Origin: Sialis fuliginosa
Taxonomy: Eukaryota > Arthropoda > Insecta > Megaloptera > Sialidae
Direction: 5' to 3'
Length of the DNA stretch: 64,000 nt
NCBI GenBank assembly: GCA_961205875.1
Contig: OY540815.1
Location: forward strand, 5,022,001-5,086,000
Positions 43,244 through 54,916 of this stretch are shown piece by piece. The translations under genes and the position numbers were made by a program. The stretch's first letter is position 1. Each line of letters starts with the position of its first letter. A model generated the notes under the pieces. The model saw only the letters and a program-made list of their open reading frames with translations, searched no databases and had not been told where the DNA came from.

Positions 43244-43421
43244 CCCTTTCGCGGACACGACGGCATAGGCCGACAATACAAGAGGCTTCGATTGGAACAC
43301 GTCGACATATGCCGACGTAAAAAATTGTGGTATAAAAACAAAAATCCGAATTCAAATATCTAGTCTAGAACTCGAAATATCACTAGTGACGTTTTAAAAA
43401 AATCATGTGTCCGCGAAAGGG
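43244..43421. mobile_element. piggyBac-like MITE, 178 bp
   Basis: Ends CCCTTTCGCGGACACGA and TGTGTCCGCGAAAGGG. The left flank is TTAA (43240-43243) and the right is TTAG (43422-43425), a one-base decay of TTAA. CCCTTT next to TTAA is typical of piggyBac-type elements. Confidence 0.8.
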
Positions 43422-43621
43422 TTAGTTATAAGTGCATAATTATTTACCTAATATACCTTCCGACTTATAAAAATTCATAAATTATACCTTCCTTGTGAAA
43501 CAGTATCCATTAGTGAAAACCTCAATAAAATCCGTTCAGTAGTTACTGAAAAATCGTGCACAGACAGACAGACGTGGTGAGGGACTTTGTTTTATATGCA
43601 GGTATAAATTAGATCTAAATA

Positions 43622-44402
43622 TTTTGCTTCCTCGCAATATCGAAGATACGAGAAGCTTTGTGATCGTTTCAGATTGAGACAAAAAAAATGTTCTCCGATT
43701 TCAAAATTTTAAATTGATTTATCGTTTCACGTCAAGGCAAACACTTTTCGTTTCGTGTCTGTTTGTGTGTCCGTGTGTCCGTCCGTCTGTCCCCTGACTC
43801 CTTGTCACACGCATAACTCATGAATCATTGAACCGATATTATTGAAACATGGTCGGATGGTTGAGGACGATCCCATTTCAAAATCATGAAAATCGTGTGT
43901 AAGGAGGAGGGGTGACACCCCAAAATATTTATTTTTTCAAGATATCTTATAGAATATTTTTTGTAGAGCATTAAATTTCCTGTAATACGGGTCTACAACG
44001 TTTGTTGTAAAATACTTCCTTACAAAGATTTATCTCAATTTATTTTAAAAATTCGTGTTTTGTTTTTCTAAATTGATATTTGCTTTGGACATATTAAATG
44101 TCATTTTGACGTTTTAAATGTCATTATGGCGTTTTAAATGTCATTTTGACGTTTGCATAAATTTAGATTTAGATTGAAATTGTCAAAACATTAAAAATAT
44201 ACGCAAAAATATTGAGGTGCGTTTTAAGAAAAATTTCGAACTAATATTTTTTAGTAAAATTGTATAAAAATTGAATGGTTAACTAATTCCAGGCAATTTA
44301 TATAAACACTATCGGGTTTTATTTAAATTGTTGAATAATTAACTACCTTTGGTTAATTTAGCACGAGGAAGCACTGTGCATTTACTTGGCAGATGTTTTT
44401 AA
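43622..44402 (-). repeat. Repeat family A, copy 3
   Basis: Complete reverse copy with three direct 18-bp 'acgttttaaatgtcatt' units at about 44095-44152 and no hairpin insertion. Confidence 0.87.
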
Positions 44403-44404
44403 GT

Positions 44405-44622
44405 AGTGAAAGGCAGTAGGGTGGAGCCCTCTGTACTAGATCTAATAAAATATTCCTAAGTAATTATTTTGTTACAATGGGCATGGGTGGCGGAGCCCCC
44501 CACAAAAGATCTAATAAAATATTCATATGTAACTAATTACGTTTTAGGGGGTAGGGGTAGAGGGCGGAGCTCCCCACAAAAGATCTAATAAAATATACTT
44601 AAGAAACTAATGTCTTTTAAAG
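44405..44622 (+). repeat. Tandem repeat, three ~75-bp units
   Basis: 'ggcggagccccccacaaaag' + 'atctaataaaatatt' recurs at about 44413, 44491 and 44564, diverging in the spacer. It directly abuts the family A end. Confidence 0.8.
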
Positions 44623-44767
44623 AGAGTGCAGAGAAAAGGGTTTTTGACGAACTCGCAGCGACTTAATCCTAAGGCGAGTTGGTCCTAAAATCGGTATTGA
44701 ATAACTTTGTAAACATATTATATTAACATTGATAATTGCCAGTATAAACTGATTATCTATTTTATAA

Positions 44768-45472
44768 ATAAAACGGTCAAGTGCGTGTTGGGCACGCACA
44801 TGATAGGTTTCCGTAGTCATTACGATTTATAAACAAGAGTTATTTCAACGGACGCTCTGATAACGACATTTAAATGCAAATATATCGTGACTGAAGGGTT
44901 AAAATCAAAAGGTCATATAACATTTTTTGTTGCATTTTAGGAGACCTATCTAAAGATACCCCACTCAATGGGGTAAGTGAAAAAAAATTTGAGAACAATT
45001 TTCAGTCTATGGGAGGGGGTTCAAAATAATTTTGACAGTGTTCGTTATAATTTTCAGTGGAAGTACTAATTAAAAGCTACATTCTAAATTTTTTTCAGAT
45101 TTTTTGAAAAGATAGTTTAGAAATTAAGGGTGGGGGGGACGCTCTGATAACGACATTTAAATGCAAATATATCGTGACTGAAGGGTTAAAATCAAAAGAT
45201 CATTTAACATTTTTTGTTGCATTTTAGGAGACCTATCCAATGACATCACATTCAATGGGATATGTGAAAAAAAAATTGTAAGTTCATTTTTCAGTCTATG
45301 GGAGGGGGGTCCAAAATAATTTTTTTTTCAAAAATATTATCATTTCTGTTTTTGGGTTATCAGTCTTCGTCTGTATACCAAATTTCATCTTAATCGGCTT
45401 AAAATTTTTGAGGACGGACGGATAATGGCGAAACTATAAGGTTTTCTAGTTTTCTACGGAAACCTAAAAATG
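44768..45472 (+). repeat. Repeat family D, copy 4, with internal 287-bp tandem duplication
   Basis: Runs from 'ggtcaagtgcgtgttgggca' to 'ttttctacggaaacc'. The segment starting 'gacgctctgataacgacatt' at 44851 recurs at 45138. Confidence 0.82.
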
Positions 45473-45928
45473 GGGTAGTAAAATGTGTTATTCAGTGATC
45501 GCTGCATGGATTGTGCATTCATCATGTATTTCTCTGTTATCATTAATATATTGAACAATATTCATTATTGTGATATAAGTATATAGATCAACAATCCACA
45601 TATTTAAATAAATTTAAATATTGGCTCATATAAAATTATTTTACTTTTATTTATAAACAGTTTGCGCAATAATACTTATACATAAAATTAAAATAATGGC
45701 ACATAGTTTAAGAAAAATACAGCTAGTACATGTATGTACATGTGATTTTGATTTAATATTAATTAGTTATTTTATATTAGTACTTATTATAATTTTATTT
45801 GTATACTTTTATTTTTGAGGTTTTTGAACTATAACACAATTTTATTTTACTGTTTGAAATGTAATAGTTTCTTCGTTAAAATTCCAAGTCAAATTGAAGA
45901 TTTAAGAATTTACTTACATAGAGTTTTT

Positions 45929-46073
45929 ACTTCCATGTTCTGAAAGAAATGAAAGTATTGTAATACCGTTGTATTGTAATATCGTGTCCGATATAAGAGC
46001 AGATTCTGATTGTACTACCTTCAACACGTAAAGAAAAGTTGATTTCCGCATGGCGGCTGTGCGTGTGGCTGAG
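45929..46073 (+). repeat. Repeat family G, copy 1
   Basis: 'acttccatgttctgaaagaa' ... 'gaaaagttgatttccgcatg' + 'gcggctgtgcgtgtg'; about 145 bp, repeated directly at 46392. Confidence 0.8.
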
Positions 46074-46391
46074 TGTCTAGATGTAGAATTTTTTTCGTTC
46101 ACGATAACTACTGTAAAAATGTACCGATTGGAATTCTTTTTGGGGAAAATGTTTATCTCAGTGAGTACTTCATGCCTATTGATTTTGGTGCTATTCGGAT
46201 TTAGCGTTTTGGAAATATTCGAAATTATGTAACTTTTATCGTCTAAAAAGTAAACGTTGCGAGTATTATCTCACTAATTTTGATAAGACTTGGTACATTT
46301 CTAGTTCAATTAAACCTAAGGGACATTTATTATTTGTACGTGCCTAAACAGCTATTCAAGGGGTGAAAATCATCCTCAAAATTTGATATTT

Positions 46392-46535
46392 ACTTCCATG
46401 TTCTGAAAGAAATGGAAGTATTGTAATACCGTCGAAAAATCGTGTCCGAGATAATGACAGATTCTAATTGTACTAACTTCAAAACTTAAAGAAAAGTTAA
46501 TTTCCGCATGGCGGTTGTGCGTGTGTCTGTGTGTG
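46392..46535 (+). repeat. Repeat family G, copy 2
   Basis: Same order of motifs as 45929-46073 with scattered substitutions. The two direct copies are separated by about 320 bp. Confidence 0.8.
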
Positions 46536-47066
46536 TTTCATTTTTGAAAAATCTCAGGTTCACTTTTTATAGTAAAATATCAATGAACAATTAAAAAATT
46601 CACTTCACTTAACAAAAGTAATAGGTAATGACATTTCATCTGACACGGCTTATTTACAAATCTAATGAACATATTTGAAATCAATCACTGTTGGACCTAT
46701 GTATATGCATGTACTATAGGCACATGTTGATTCCCCACTTTGTATATTGATGACTTGTGAAGTATCTCAACATAGATAATGATATTTATTTTATTTATAG
46801 AAATTAGAAAGTTGAAACGAAATAATTTTAGCATTTTGTTCACTTTGCATTTATATATCTCGAACGATAAGTTTTGAATTAACACGCTTTTATTTATGTT
46901 TTGGTTGATTATTTATATCAAGTTCATTGTTCCCATTGTAGTTTGCTTTGTTGATAACAATAAGACTTTATTGCAAGTGGATTATGTATAGGTATATTAT
47001 CGATTACACGGTTTTAAACTGATTTTTGATAAAGTACGTTGTATCAATACAATATTAAAACCTATA

Positions 47067-47665
47067 GGTAGAACCGGCCTTAGAAATTCTGGTGCCCTGG
47101 ATGAGATTTATTTTTCCGCCCTTTCTCCCCCTAAAAAATGTTAAAAAATCACCGAAAATGTCAATTAAAATTGATAAATTAACAAGAATAGTTCATATCT
47201 CAGCTTGGCACGATCCTACAAACTCCAACTTTTTTTTAAAATATAGCTTACATCATTAACTTTGAGATTATCAAATGCCCTAAGACCGTCGCGTCGAGAC
47301 CCCCTTTCCCTATTATTAACAAATGAAATTGATAAATTAACAAATAAGTTGATTAGTTAATATCTCAGCTAATATCTTGTTAAAGATTTTTTGGATTGTT
47401 GAATAAGGATTTATTAGTTAGCAGCTATCAAATAAGCGATTTTTCTTGAATTTTTTTAAAAATAAACATTTTTTATATTTAGCTATATTTCTTGCTTAAT
47501 CGGGTTTAACAGATAAACAAAAAATTTAAAGATTAAAAAAAAGTTTACTCAAAAATTACAACCTGTACACTGAATTGAACCAAAAAAGTTACTTATACCC
47601 CATTGTGCGTCGCCCCACCTGGCCTGGCGCCTCGGGCGGTCCCCCTAAAACTGTCGCTGCCTATT
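47067..47665. mobile_element. Possible hAT-like element
   Basis: Left 'taggtagaaccggccttaga' with 'ggtgccctgga', right 'ggcgcctcgggcggtccccc' with 'aaaactgtcgctgccta'. Ends are loosely inverted; no clean target duplication was found. Confidence 0.4.
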
Positions 47666-48121
47666 ACTGAATCAATATATCGTTTCATAGGTTAATAATT
47701 TCAAAAAAAAGATCTGTCTGTTTGTTCCGATTTGACACGTAAACTATTGGACCGATTTTAATGGGATTTCCACTATTAGTAGAATTTTAGTTTTATGATA
47801 ATTAATTTACGGCAGGTCCGGTATTAAGGATTATCTTCGGGGGCACAAAACGGTAGAGTAATAAATAAAAATCAATAGATAGCCGACCTAATAAACAATT
47901 AATATTATATATTTCTTACAGTAAAAAAGTTACAATGAATGTAGATCTACGTTATTAGATGTAGCACAGTTGTTACTGTTCCCTTTTATCTCCTTTTTAA
48001 GCACCGTTTCAAAAATTAATTAGAAAAATTAAAAAATTGGTAAAATTAAATTATCCATTTTTTTAAGAGGTTTATACAGTTCCAATACCCTAAATAGAAA
48101 CATAAAAATAGTCAAAACTGA
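47666..48121. other. No feature seen
   Basis: AT-rich spacer. Confidence 0.35.
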
Positions 48122-48125
48122 TTAA

Positions 48126-48820
48126 GGGGGCAGACTCAGTTGGGACTTACAAAAAAGCTCTTTTTTAGGATTTTTTTGGCCACGCATTAAAATAATTAAT
48201 AACAAATGTTTTTCCACATGAAAGATATTTACAGAAAATATTATAATTTTTTATGGCAAAATATTAAAAAATAAGTGGGATACAGCAAATTTGGGAGGGG
48301 TCCGAAAAAAAGTGTTTTGCCGTGATCACTGCTGCTCGTCACTAGATCATCTGAAATAAAAAAAAAGAAAAGGGATCATTAGCTAATGACATAATGCTCC
48401 GGATGGACGAAGGGATTTGAAATTTTTTGAATTTTCACAAAATGGCGGATGTGGAAAGACAAAGTTCTTTATTCGACTAAAATTTCACTCGCATTTTCGG
48501 CTATTAAAAAAAAAATCGTCAAAAAAAAATCCTTCGTCCATCCGGAGGACAATTATATATAGAATTAGTGAGAAAAATTTCAAACCGATCGGCAAAGTCG
48601 TTCTCAAGTTGTGTGACTTCGAAAACATGGTTTCGAGAAAAACGCGTTTAAAGTTTTGAGTACGATTTGCATGCAAATAAAAAATTTATTTTGGAACTTA
48701 CACTGAATCGTCTATTCCAGGACATTTGTCTGAAATTTTCAGAGAATACTTTTGAAATATTCTACTTTGAGAAAATGCAAAAAAATAGATTTTTTCAAAA
48801 TTCTAATTGGGTCTGCCCCC
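48126..48820. mobile_element. TTAA-flanked element with GGGGGCAGAC ends
   Basis: TTAA at 48122-48125 and 48821-48824; ends GGGGGCAGACTCA and GGGTCTGCCCCC. Inside, 'ctccggatggacgaaggga' (about 48399) and 'tccttcgtccatccggag' (about 48530) form a second inverted pair. The TTAA duplication fits piggyBac-type transposition. The several short overlapping frames have no family support. Confidence 0.8.
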
Positions 48821-48959
48821 TTAAGAGAAGGTTACAATGGATAAGTTCATCAAAATCTCGATTTTTGACATTAATATACATTTTTATACTTATGTAGTAT
48901 AAGAAAGTAAAAAAGTAGCAGCTTATATTTTGTTGGATAACACTTTTTGCGATTCTTTA

Positions 48960-49171
48960 AAAATAAACTCATTATAAAAACAGATCGTAAAATATATTTG
49001 GGGAGCACGTTGGCCCGTGCTATTCTAAATAATCCTAGATCTGGGTCAAATTTTGCCATTGAACTGTGGCGAGTGACGTTGCCGGGACCGACAGTCATTC
49101 ACCCGGCCAATGTGACATCACGATATTTAACGCTCTCTGACGATGTATTTCACAATGTTTATTTGGTGTAG
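48960..49171 (+). other. GC-richer unique block, open on + strand
   Basis: About 70 open codons, including LPGPTVIHPANVTSRYLTLS, with composition less AT-rich than the flanks. No convincing acceptor or donor and no recognised family. Could be an exon remnant or transposon debris. Confidence 0.25.
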
Positions 49172-49295
49172 GTACATACATTAATATAAATTCTTTTATT
49201 TATAATAATGTCTCCATTTTTACACATGTGCATCTGCACGTGGCTTCTAGATGTGTATTAATTTAGGATCTAGGGTGCCGTAGTTATTATTACTT

Positions 49296-50440
49296 TTTAA
49301 CTAACTTCAAAAAAGGAAGAGGTTTTCATTAAACTAATTTGATATAAAAATTGATATACATGAGCATTTCTAGTAGTTTTTTTTAAAAAACAGGGCACAC
49401 GTATGTCACCGATTTTGTCGGAATTACGATTTTTTAAAGTTTTGAAATCGAGCGAAATTAGACTTTTTTCGAGAGCACCTTATTTTTCAAAATGTCCCTT
49501 ATTATGTATCATTTTCTTCGTTTTTTATTGAACTTTCATTTGAAATCGGTTTCAGAGCCGATTATTCAACTTTAGCCGAATGCGGTACCAAAACATTAAG
49601 TTTGATTTTTTGTAAAAATAGTCGATTTTGAAATTGCCGCCAAATATTTTGGTTTCAACCAAAATACTTCCCGTATAGATCATTTTATTCTATTTTTTAT
49701 GTAGTTTCCAAATATTTATACATTTTTTAATTTGGTCAAAAACTTTTAAAATTACACTTGTTTTTAAGATGTCTTATTTTCCCAAAAAATGCTATATTCA
49801 CATCATTAAAACTTTTTTCTCTATACTCCAAATTGCAGATTTTGGCAAAAATTTCCTTTCTTTATCCTTAAAACAATCCTCAAAAAACATTTTTTTCATA
49901 TGGAGCTCCTAAGTATGATATATAATTTTTATAAAACACCTAATTACTCGTGTATTAAAGATAAGAATTTACAGGAATTTTGGGAAACATATTTTTTTAA
50001 TATGTACTTTGAGAAAAATTCAAAACTTATCGTTCGAGATATATAAATGCAAAGTGAACAAAATCGGTTATATACGTGCGTCCTGTTTTTTAAAAAACTA
50101 CTGGAAATACTCATATAAGTATATATTTTATGTATAACTCCGACAAATATTCAACGATTTGTACGTTTTTTTGTTTGTTTAAAAGAGTATATTTCCGAAA
50201 TAGTCACATATAAATTTTATCAGAATCTGACCATGGACTTTAATGATATGCCATTCAAAAGTGAAAAATAAAAACTTTTTTAGAAAAAAATAAAACCGAT
50301 TTCACAAATAATCTAAGAAGACTGAAAAGTATATAATAATTAAATTTAACAGTTTTTGAATTCGGTGCCAAGCCAATAAAAATCAAAAACTGGTACTTTT
50401 CAGAGTTCTTAGTTTTTTTTGAAGTCGGTTTTATTTTTTT
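49296..50440. repeat. Repeat family B, copy 3
   Basis: Ends 'aactaacttcaaaaaaggaa' and '...ttgaagtcggtt' are inverted; contains 'gtatatttccgaaatagtca' and 'gaaaagtatataataattaa'. Non-coding. Confidence 0.7.
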
Positions 50441-51091
50441 ATTTTTTAAAAAGTTTTTTATATTTACATTAATATTATTTAATGAAGAATTTATCATTCA
50501 GAAAATTCAGGGTGCAAAGTATTAGAAAGAGACCTAATTTTTAAAATAGTAAGTTAATTAAACAGAATCTCCACGAGTATATACCAAAAATTTTATAATT
50601 ATTTATTTATTTATATTTTTCACAAATATGCCAATTAAAGAGTAATTCTATGTTCCGAACACTTATAAAGATTAAATGTGATAACCATTTCCGGTAAAGA
50701 CGCATGAGAAACATTGTCACTGGTTTCCGGTTTCGTGTTTTAGTAACAATTCTTTAATTATAATTCTCTTCTGCATAGATTTTATTTATGTAGGTACCTA
50801 ATTGAACAACTATAACTACACATACTGGCTGTGTAATTTAACTAATTGTAAGATACATAAAGAAATCAATGTAATTTCAGATACATGCAAATATTTACTT
50901 TGCTGTTAATATACCGAAAAACTTGTAAATACCTTTTATATATGAAGTCAGTTAAAAAAATACAAATTCCACGTAAAAATTGCAAGTAACATCTAGTAGA
51001 AGTATAAATATTTGCATTCCTCAGAAAAAACGCTGATTTCCCTATATTCTGTAGTTAAATTAAATTAATTAAATTAGTTGCGAAAAAAACA
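50441..51091. other. No gene seen
   Basis: AT-rich unique DNA. Confidence 0.4.
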
Positions 51092-51093
51092 TA

Positions 51094-51608
51094 AGGTACC
51101 TGAATTAGAAATAGTTGTTGATATTTGATTACTACCATTTCTGAATATTAATCTAAATACATTTAACTGTCTTACAGCGTGATTTGATGACAATCAGCTA
51201 ATAGGTGTCAAAATGGTGGACATTTAAACTAATTATTAGTATAATTTATTAATTAATTATTATATTATCATATCAATTGCTTTACATTGTTTCAAATTTT
51301 TATGATTCTTTCTTTTATATATCTTTTGTCTTTGTACTTATCATTTAGTAATCATTAACAAGTGTCCATCACTGCGTGCTCATTACTGGTTTTATTTTAT
51401 CCATTACTGGAGAAAAAACATAAACAAAATGAAAGGTATAATTTAAAACTCATACTATATTTGCGGGCTTTGATAATTAAATTGATTAAATAAAGAGTTA
51501 CTTGTTTTATTAGTAACATGAGTTCATGAGAATTACAAAAAAGAGCCCGTTATTTACAAAAACAGTAAACTTTGCTCTTATAGTGGCCATAAATGGTGCC
51601 CAGTATCT
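51094..51608 (-). mobile_element. Family F MITE, copy 4, TA flanks
   Basis: Flanked by TA at 51092-51093 and 51609-51610. The right end 'ggtgcccagtatct' is a diverged terminus and the left end is partly lost. The interior matches copies 1 and 6. Confidence 0.78.
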
Positions 51609-51845
51609 TATATAAAAATCATTTCCATTCCATGGACGAACTTTTTTAGATCTAACAAACAATAAATTAGTGATATAAATAAATACAATGTATTCTATGC
51701 AAATGAACGATGTGTATTCTATAACAAATTTGATTATATCATATGTATGAGTACCTACTACATACATTTTACAATGCCATGTTATCGGTTTGCGAATTTT
51801 GGTGTATGTGAAGGGGGTATGAGCGGTCGGGTGGGGGGAAAGGGG

Positions 51846-51975
51846 TGTGTGTAGGTATATGTGCGTGTGTGATTGCAACAGGTTAATGTCCGACCTACAT
51901 AAGACAATGCGAGAATTCGCCGAAACGCTGGCACCCGGACGAGTATCGCTTTAAACCAGCGGTAACGAAATATTT
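51846..51975. other. Small GC-rich island
   Basis: After a TG-rich run, 'tgattgcaacag' resembles an acceptor. ATG at 51886 opens 22 codons (MSDLHKTMREFAETLAPGRV + SL) to TAA at 51952-51954. A donor-like GCG|gtaacg follows at 51961. Could be a small exon, a uORF-bearing 5' exon or a repeat remnant. Confidence 0.25.
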
Positions 51976-52228
51976 ACAGGAAATTGCGATCATTTTTGTG
52001 AAGATTTTTTTGTTGGAAAGATGTTGGTCAGTAGGAGAAATTATTTAAAATTCCGTCTAATAATTATTTATAATGGTATTATTTTGACTTGAATTAATAA
52101 ATTTTTTGTCTGAGAAGAAATTTATTTTATAAACGGATTATAATATTTATTGTTTTGATGATTTATTCCAATTAGAGTATTTGATATTGGTTTAAGGATT
52201 ATTAAAAAGAAGTGAAATTGCTCTAGAG

Positions 52229-53262
52229 AAGGCCTGCACAACATACGGCCCGCCAGCACCCACTTTGCGGCCCGCGAAGACTTTGGTGAAAATTCATAAT
52301 ATTATAAATGAAAAATAATATTCCCTAGCTTGTTGATTTATATTACGAAAGGTATATATGTACCGGGTGTATTTTTAAAGACTTTCCAGTGAATTATTTC
52401 CAAAATTACGAATTATAGTTTTGAAGGTGCTAAATATAAACATTATAAGGTGACCTTAGTAAGGTCACTTTGATGGGTTTTTAGGTTCAACTTTTCTTTT
52501 TCAAATCTAAACCTATATTTTTTGTTGCAGATTCGTAGTTTAAGAGATAAAATAAAACAACTTTTGTTTGGAACATTTTTTCTGAAAATGTCAATTTTTT
52601 ATTGCAAGGAGCAAGCCAAAGATACATTTCTGGATTTTCCATAATTTTTTACTCAAAAATTACTAATTTAAAAAAATAATTACAAGAGTAAAAGTACTTA
52701 GATTATACAAAGATTCTCACAATTTTTTTCAGTTTCAGAATTTTTTCTTATAAAAAATTAACAATAAATTTGAAAAAGAATTATCAGAGAATCCTTAGTT
52801 CTTACTTAGTTCTAAGTACTTTTTCAATTTTATTATTTTTCTTAAAAATTTATAGTTTTTGAATAAACAATTATGGAAAATCCAGAAATTTCTCTTTGGT
52901 TTGCCCCTTATCATAAAAAAATGACATTTTCAGAAAAAATTTCAAACAAAAGTTGTTTATTTTATCTTTTAATTAGGAATCTGCAACAAAAAAATATAGG
53001 CATAGATTTGAAAAAGAAAAGTTGAACCATGAAACTTTTTCCCGGTCATTTTTTTTCAAAAAATTCGTTATTTTGGAAATAATACGGAAACTCTTTAAAA
53101 ACACCCAGTATACAGAAAAATAATATAAATATTTATTTCATTTTTAAATAATAAATAATATTATTATTTTCTTAATAGCTTTCCCCCCGCCCTATTTTCT
53201 TTCGGCCCACACAAGTTTTTTGTAAATATTACGGCCCTTACATTTTGAGTTATGCAGGCCTG
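52229..53262. mobile_element. hAT MITE (GGCCTGCACAAC family), copy 2, carrying a nested palindrome
   Basis: Perfect 8-bp duplication CTCTAGAG at 52221-52228 and 53263-53270, itself the nTCTAGAn type favoured by hAT transposases. Ends AAGGCCTGCACAAC and GTTATGCAGGCCTG. The 36364-36980 copy lacks the insert at 52363-53108. Confidence 0.88.
52363..53108. mobile_element. 746-bp palindromic element inside a hAT MITE
   Basis: Ends CCGGGTGTATTTTTAAAG and CTTTAAAAACACCCAG with TA on both sides (52361-52362, 53109-53110). The arms pair through most of the length ('ttttgtttggaacattttt', 'tggattttccataatttttt' against 'aattatggaaaatccag'). Confidence 0.86.
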
Positions 53263-53270
53263 CTCTAGAG

Positions 53271-54009
53271 TGTAGTATAAGGATACAATTTTTGATATAA
53301 ATAAATGAATGAATTTTAAAATACAATTTTATTCAGTTTAAAAGAATCTAAGGAATTTTTTACAAGAAATTAATGTTTTTGCTTACGTATACATAAATAA
53401 ATATTATAAACAAAATAAAAAAATAATTATATGGTACTTAACGCTTCAAAATTCACAAAATAAATAATGTACCACAAATACTTTTTTAAATTGTTTTTCT
53501 CGGAATTTAATAAATAAGATTACAGATTTGGACTTTCCTTGAAAAGATGAGTCCAGTTGAAATGTAAATTTAATTCACATACCTACCTACTTTCTTTTCG
53601 GAGTAAATTTTTTCGCAACGTAATAATCTGGTGTGTCCGATTTTATATTTTTAAATATCATTTTGGATATGATGAATTTTAAACAAACCAGGATTAATAA
53701 TAATAAAATATTTTGAAGAAATATTATTTTATTATTTATCATATTTAATTAAAATTTTTTGTGGTTTCACCCGCGTTATTTCGAAATCGAAGTCCACTAT
53801 GATGATTGAAAATATCTATTGTAATTTTTTTTACACAGATATGCGCTTAATCAATTATTATATAGTTTAAACTAATACTAGGATTTCCTAGAAAGGAAGT
53901 CCTATCAAAATTGTTTAACAAGGGAACCTTTTCAAGTGGCATATTCGTATCAAGTTTAAATTTTGTATATAGTAAGAGGGGGTCAGGCTAAGTAAGAAAA
54001 AATTATCTT
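53271..54009. other. AT-rich DNA with the island shared with ~32762
   Basis: 'caagggaaccttttcaagtg' + 'gcatattcg' at about 53919-53949. No gene is visible. Confidence 0.4.
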
Positions 54010-54037
54010 AGCTGCGGTAAAACGGTTTACCGCAGCT
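54010..54037. repeat. Perfect 12-bp-stem hairpin
   Basis: AGCTGCGGTAAA and TTTACCGCAGCT flank a 4-nt loop. It stands alone 22 bp before a transposon end. Confidence 0.85.
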
Positions 54038-54059
54038 ACAAAATATTTATTAACTATTA

Positions 54060-54914
54060 GGGGAATTGCTCTAACAGTGGGAATGGTCCAACAGTGGGAA
54101 ATGGGGATATTTTTTTCTGTTGCGGGGTAACACCAAACTTTTGACTTTGATAGGCAACGTTAATTGCTCTTTCACTTTCTGGATAGTTTCGGAGCAAAAA
54201 GACGCATTTGTTGAGTTGTACCAAATATAGCGTAAACATTTTAAAGATATTTTAATATTTAGTTTATAAAATTTATATTTTTCATCGAAAAATAAAGGTT
54301 TATACAGCGTTCGATTCCCTTTTTATAGTTTTTCATTGTAATAAAAATGATTTGTGAAAATAGTGAATGGAATTTTTATTTTTTGATAATTTCAAAATGG
54401 CGTCCTTTTCCAACAGAGGGAAATGCACTTATTTTTCTTCGTAAAGTATTGAAACGTCATTTTTATTATTGAAAATTGCCATTGGAATACATTTAAATGA
54501 TTTTGAATGTTTTTTTAACTAAATTTTCTGTTTTTTCTGTGCGTAATAGTTTCTACACTTGCGTTCATTGTGACTCTGATTTAGATGTAAAATCAGATGA
54601 AAGTGTTGAATAAACCAATAATATTGAATAATTTTTCATAACTCAATGTGTTTTCTTCATTTTTTCGCTTTTATAACAGTTTTTATTAGGTTTTAGGCCG
54701 TATCCCACTGTTGGACCGAAAAAAAATGCTAATTTCAAGCTCCTCAGAAAATTGATGATAACTTTTTTTCCGCAAGATATGGTATATCTTTGTCCGGCAA
54801 AAGTTAGATATTGATAAGCTCTTTCGAACGGCGTATCAAGCATTAAATTATCTTATCATTTATAAAATTTATGGCCTTAAAACAAAACCCTTCCCACTGT
54901 TGGAGCAATTCCCC
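54060..54914. mobile_element. 855-bp TA-flanked element with repeated AACAGTGGGA motifs
   Basis: Ends GGGGAATTGCTCTAACAG and TGTTGGAGCAATTCCCC, TA on both sides (54058-54059, 54915-54916). The motif (C)AACAGTGGGA occurs at about 54072 and 54089, as a variant at about 54411, and inverted at about 54703 and 54893. No transposase; short frames only. Confidence 0.82.
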
Positions 54915-54916
54915 TA

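Noticed and set aside
48417-48897. Cluster of overlapping 63-80-codon frames
   Set aside because: They lie within the TTAA-flanked element and its inner inverted repeat; both strands are open because of the palindrome.
48871-49098. - strand frame over the GC-richer block near 49 kb
   Set aside because: No splice sites or family support; the + strand reading is no better than suggestive, so neither is called as a gene.
54300-54330. 'gttcgattccc' resembling a tRNA T-arm
   Set aside because: No A-box, acceptor stem or cloverleaf around it. No other tRNA candidate was found.
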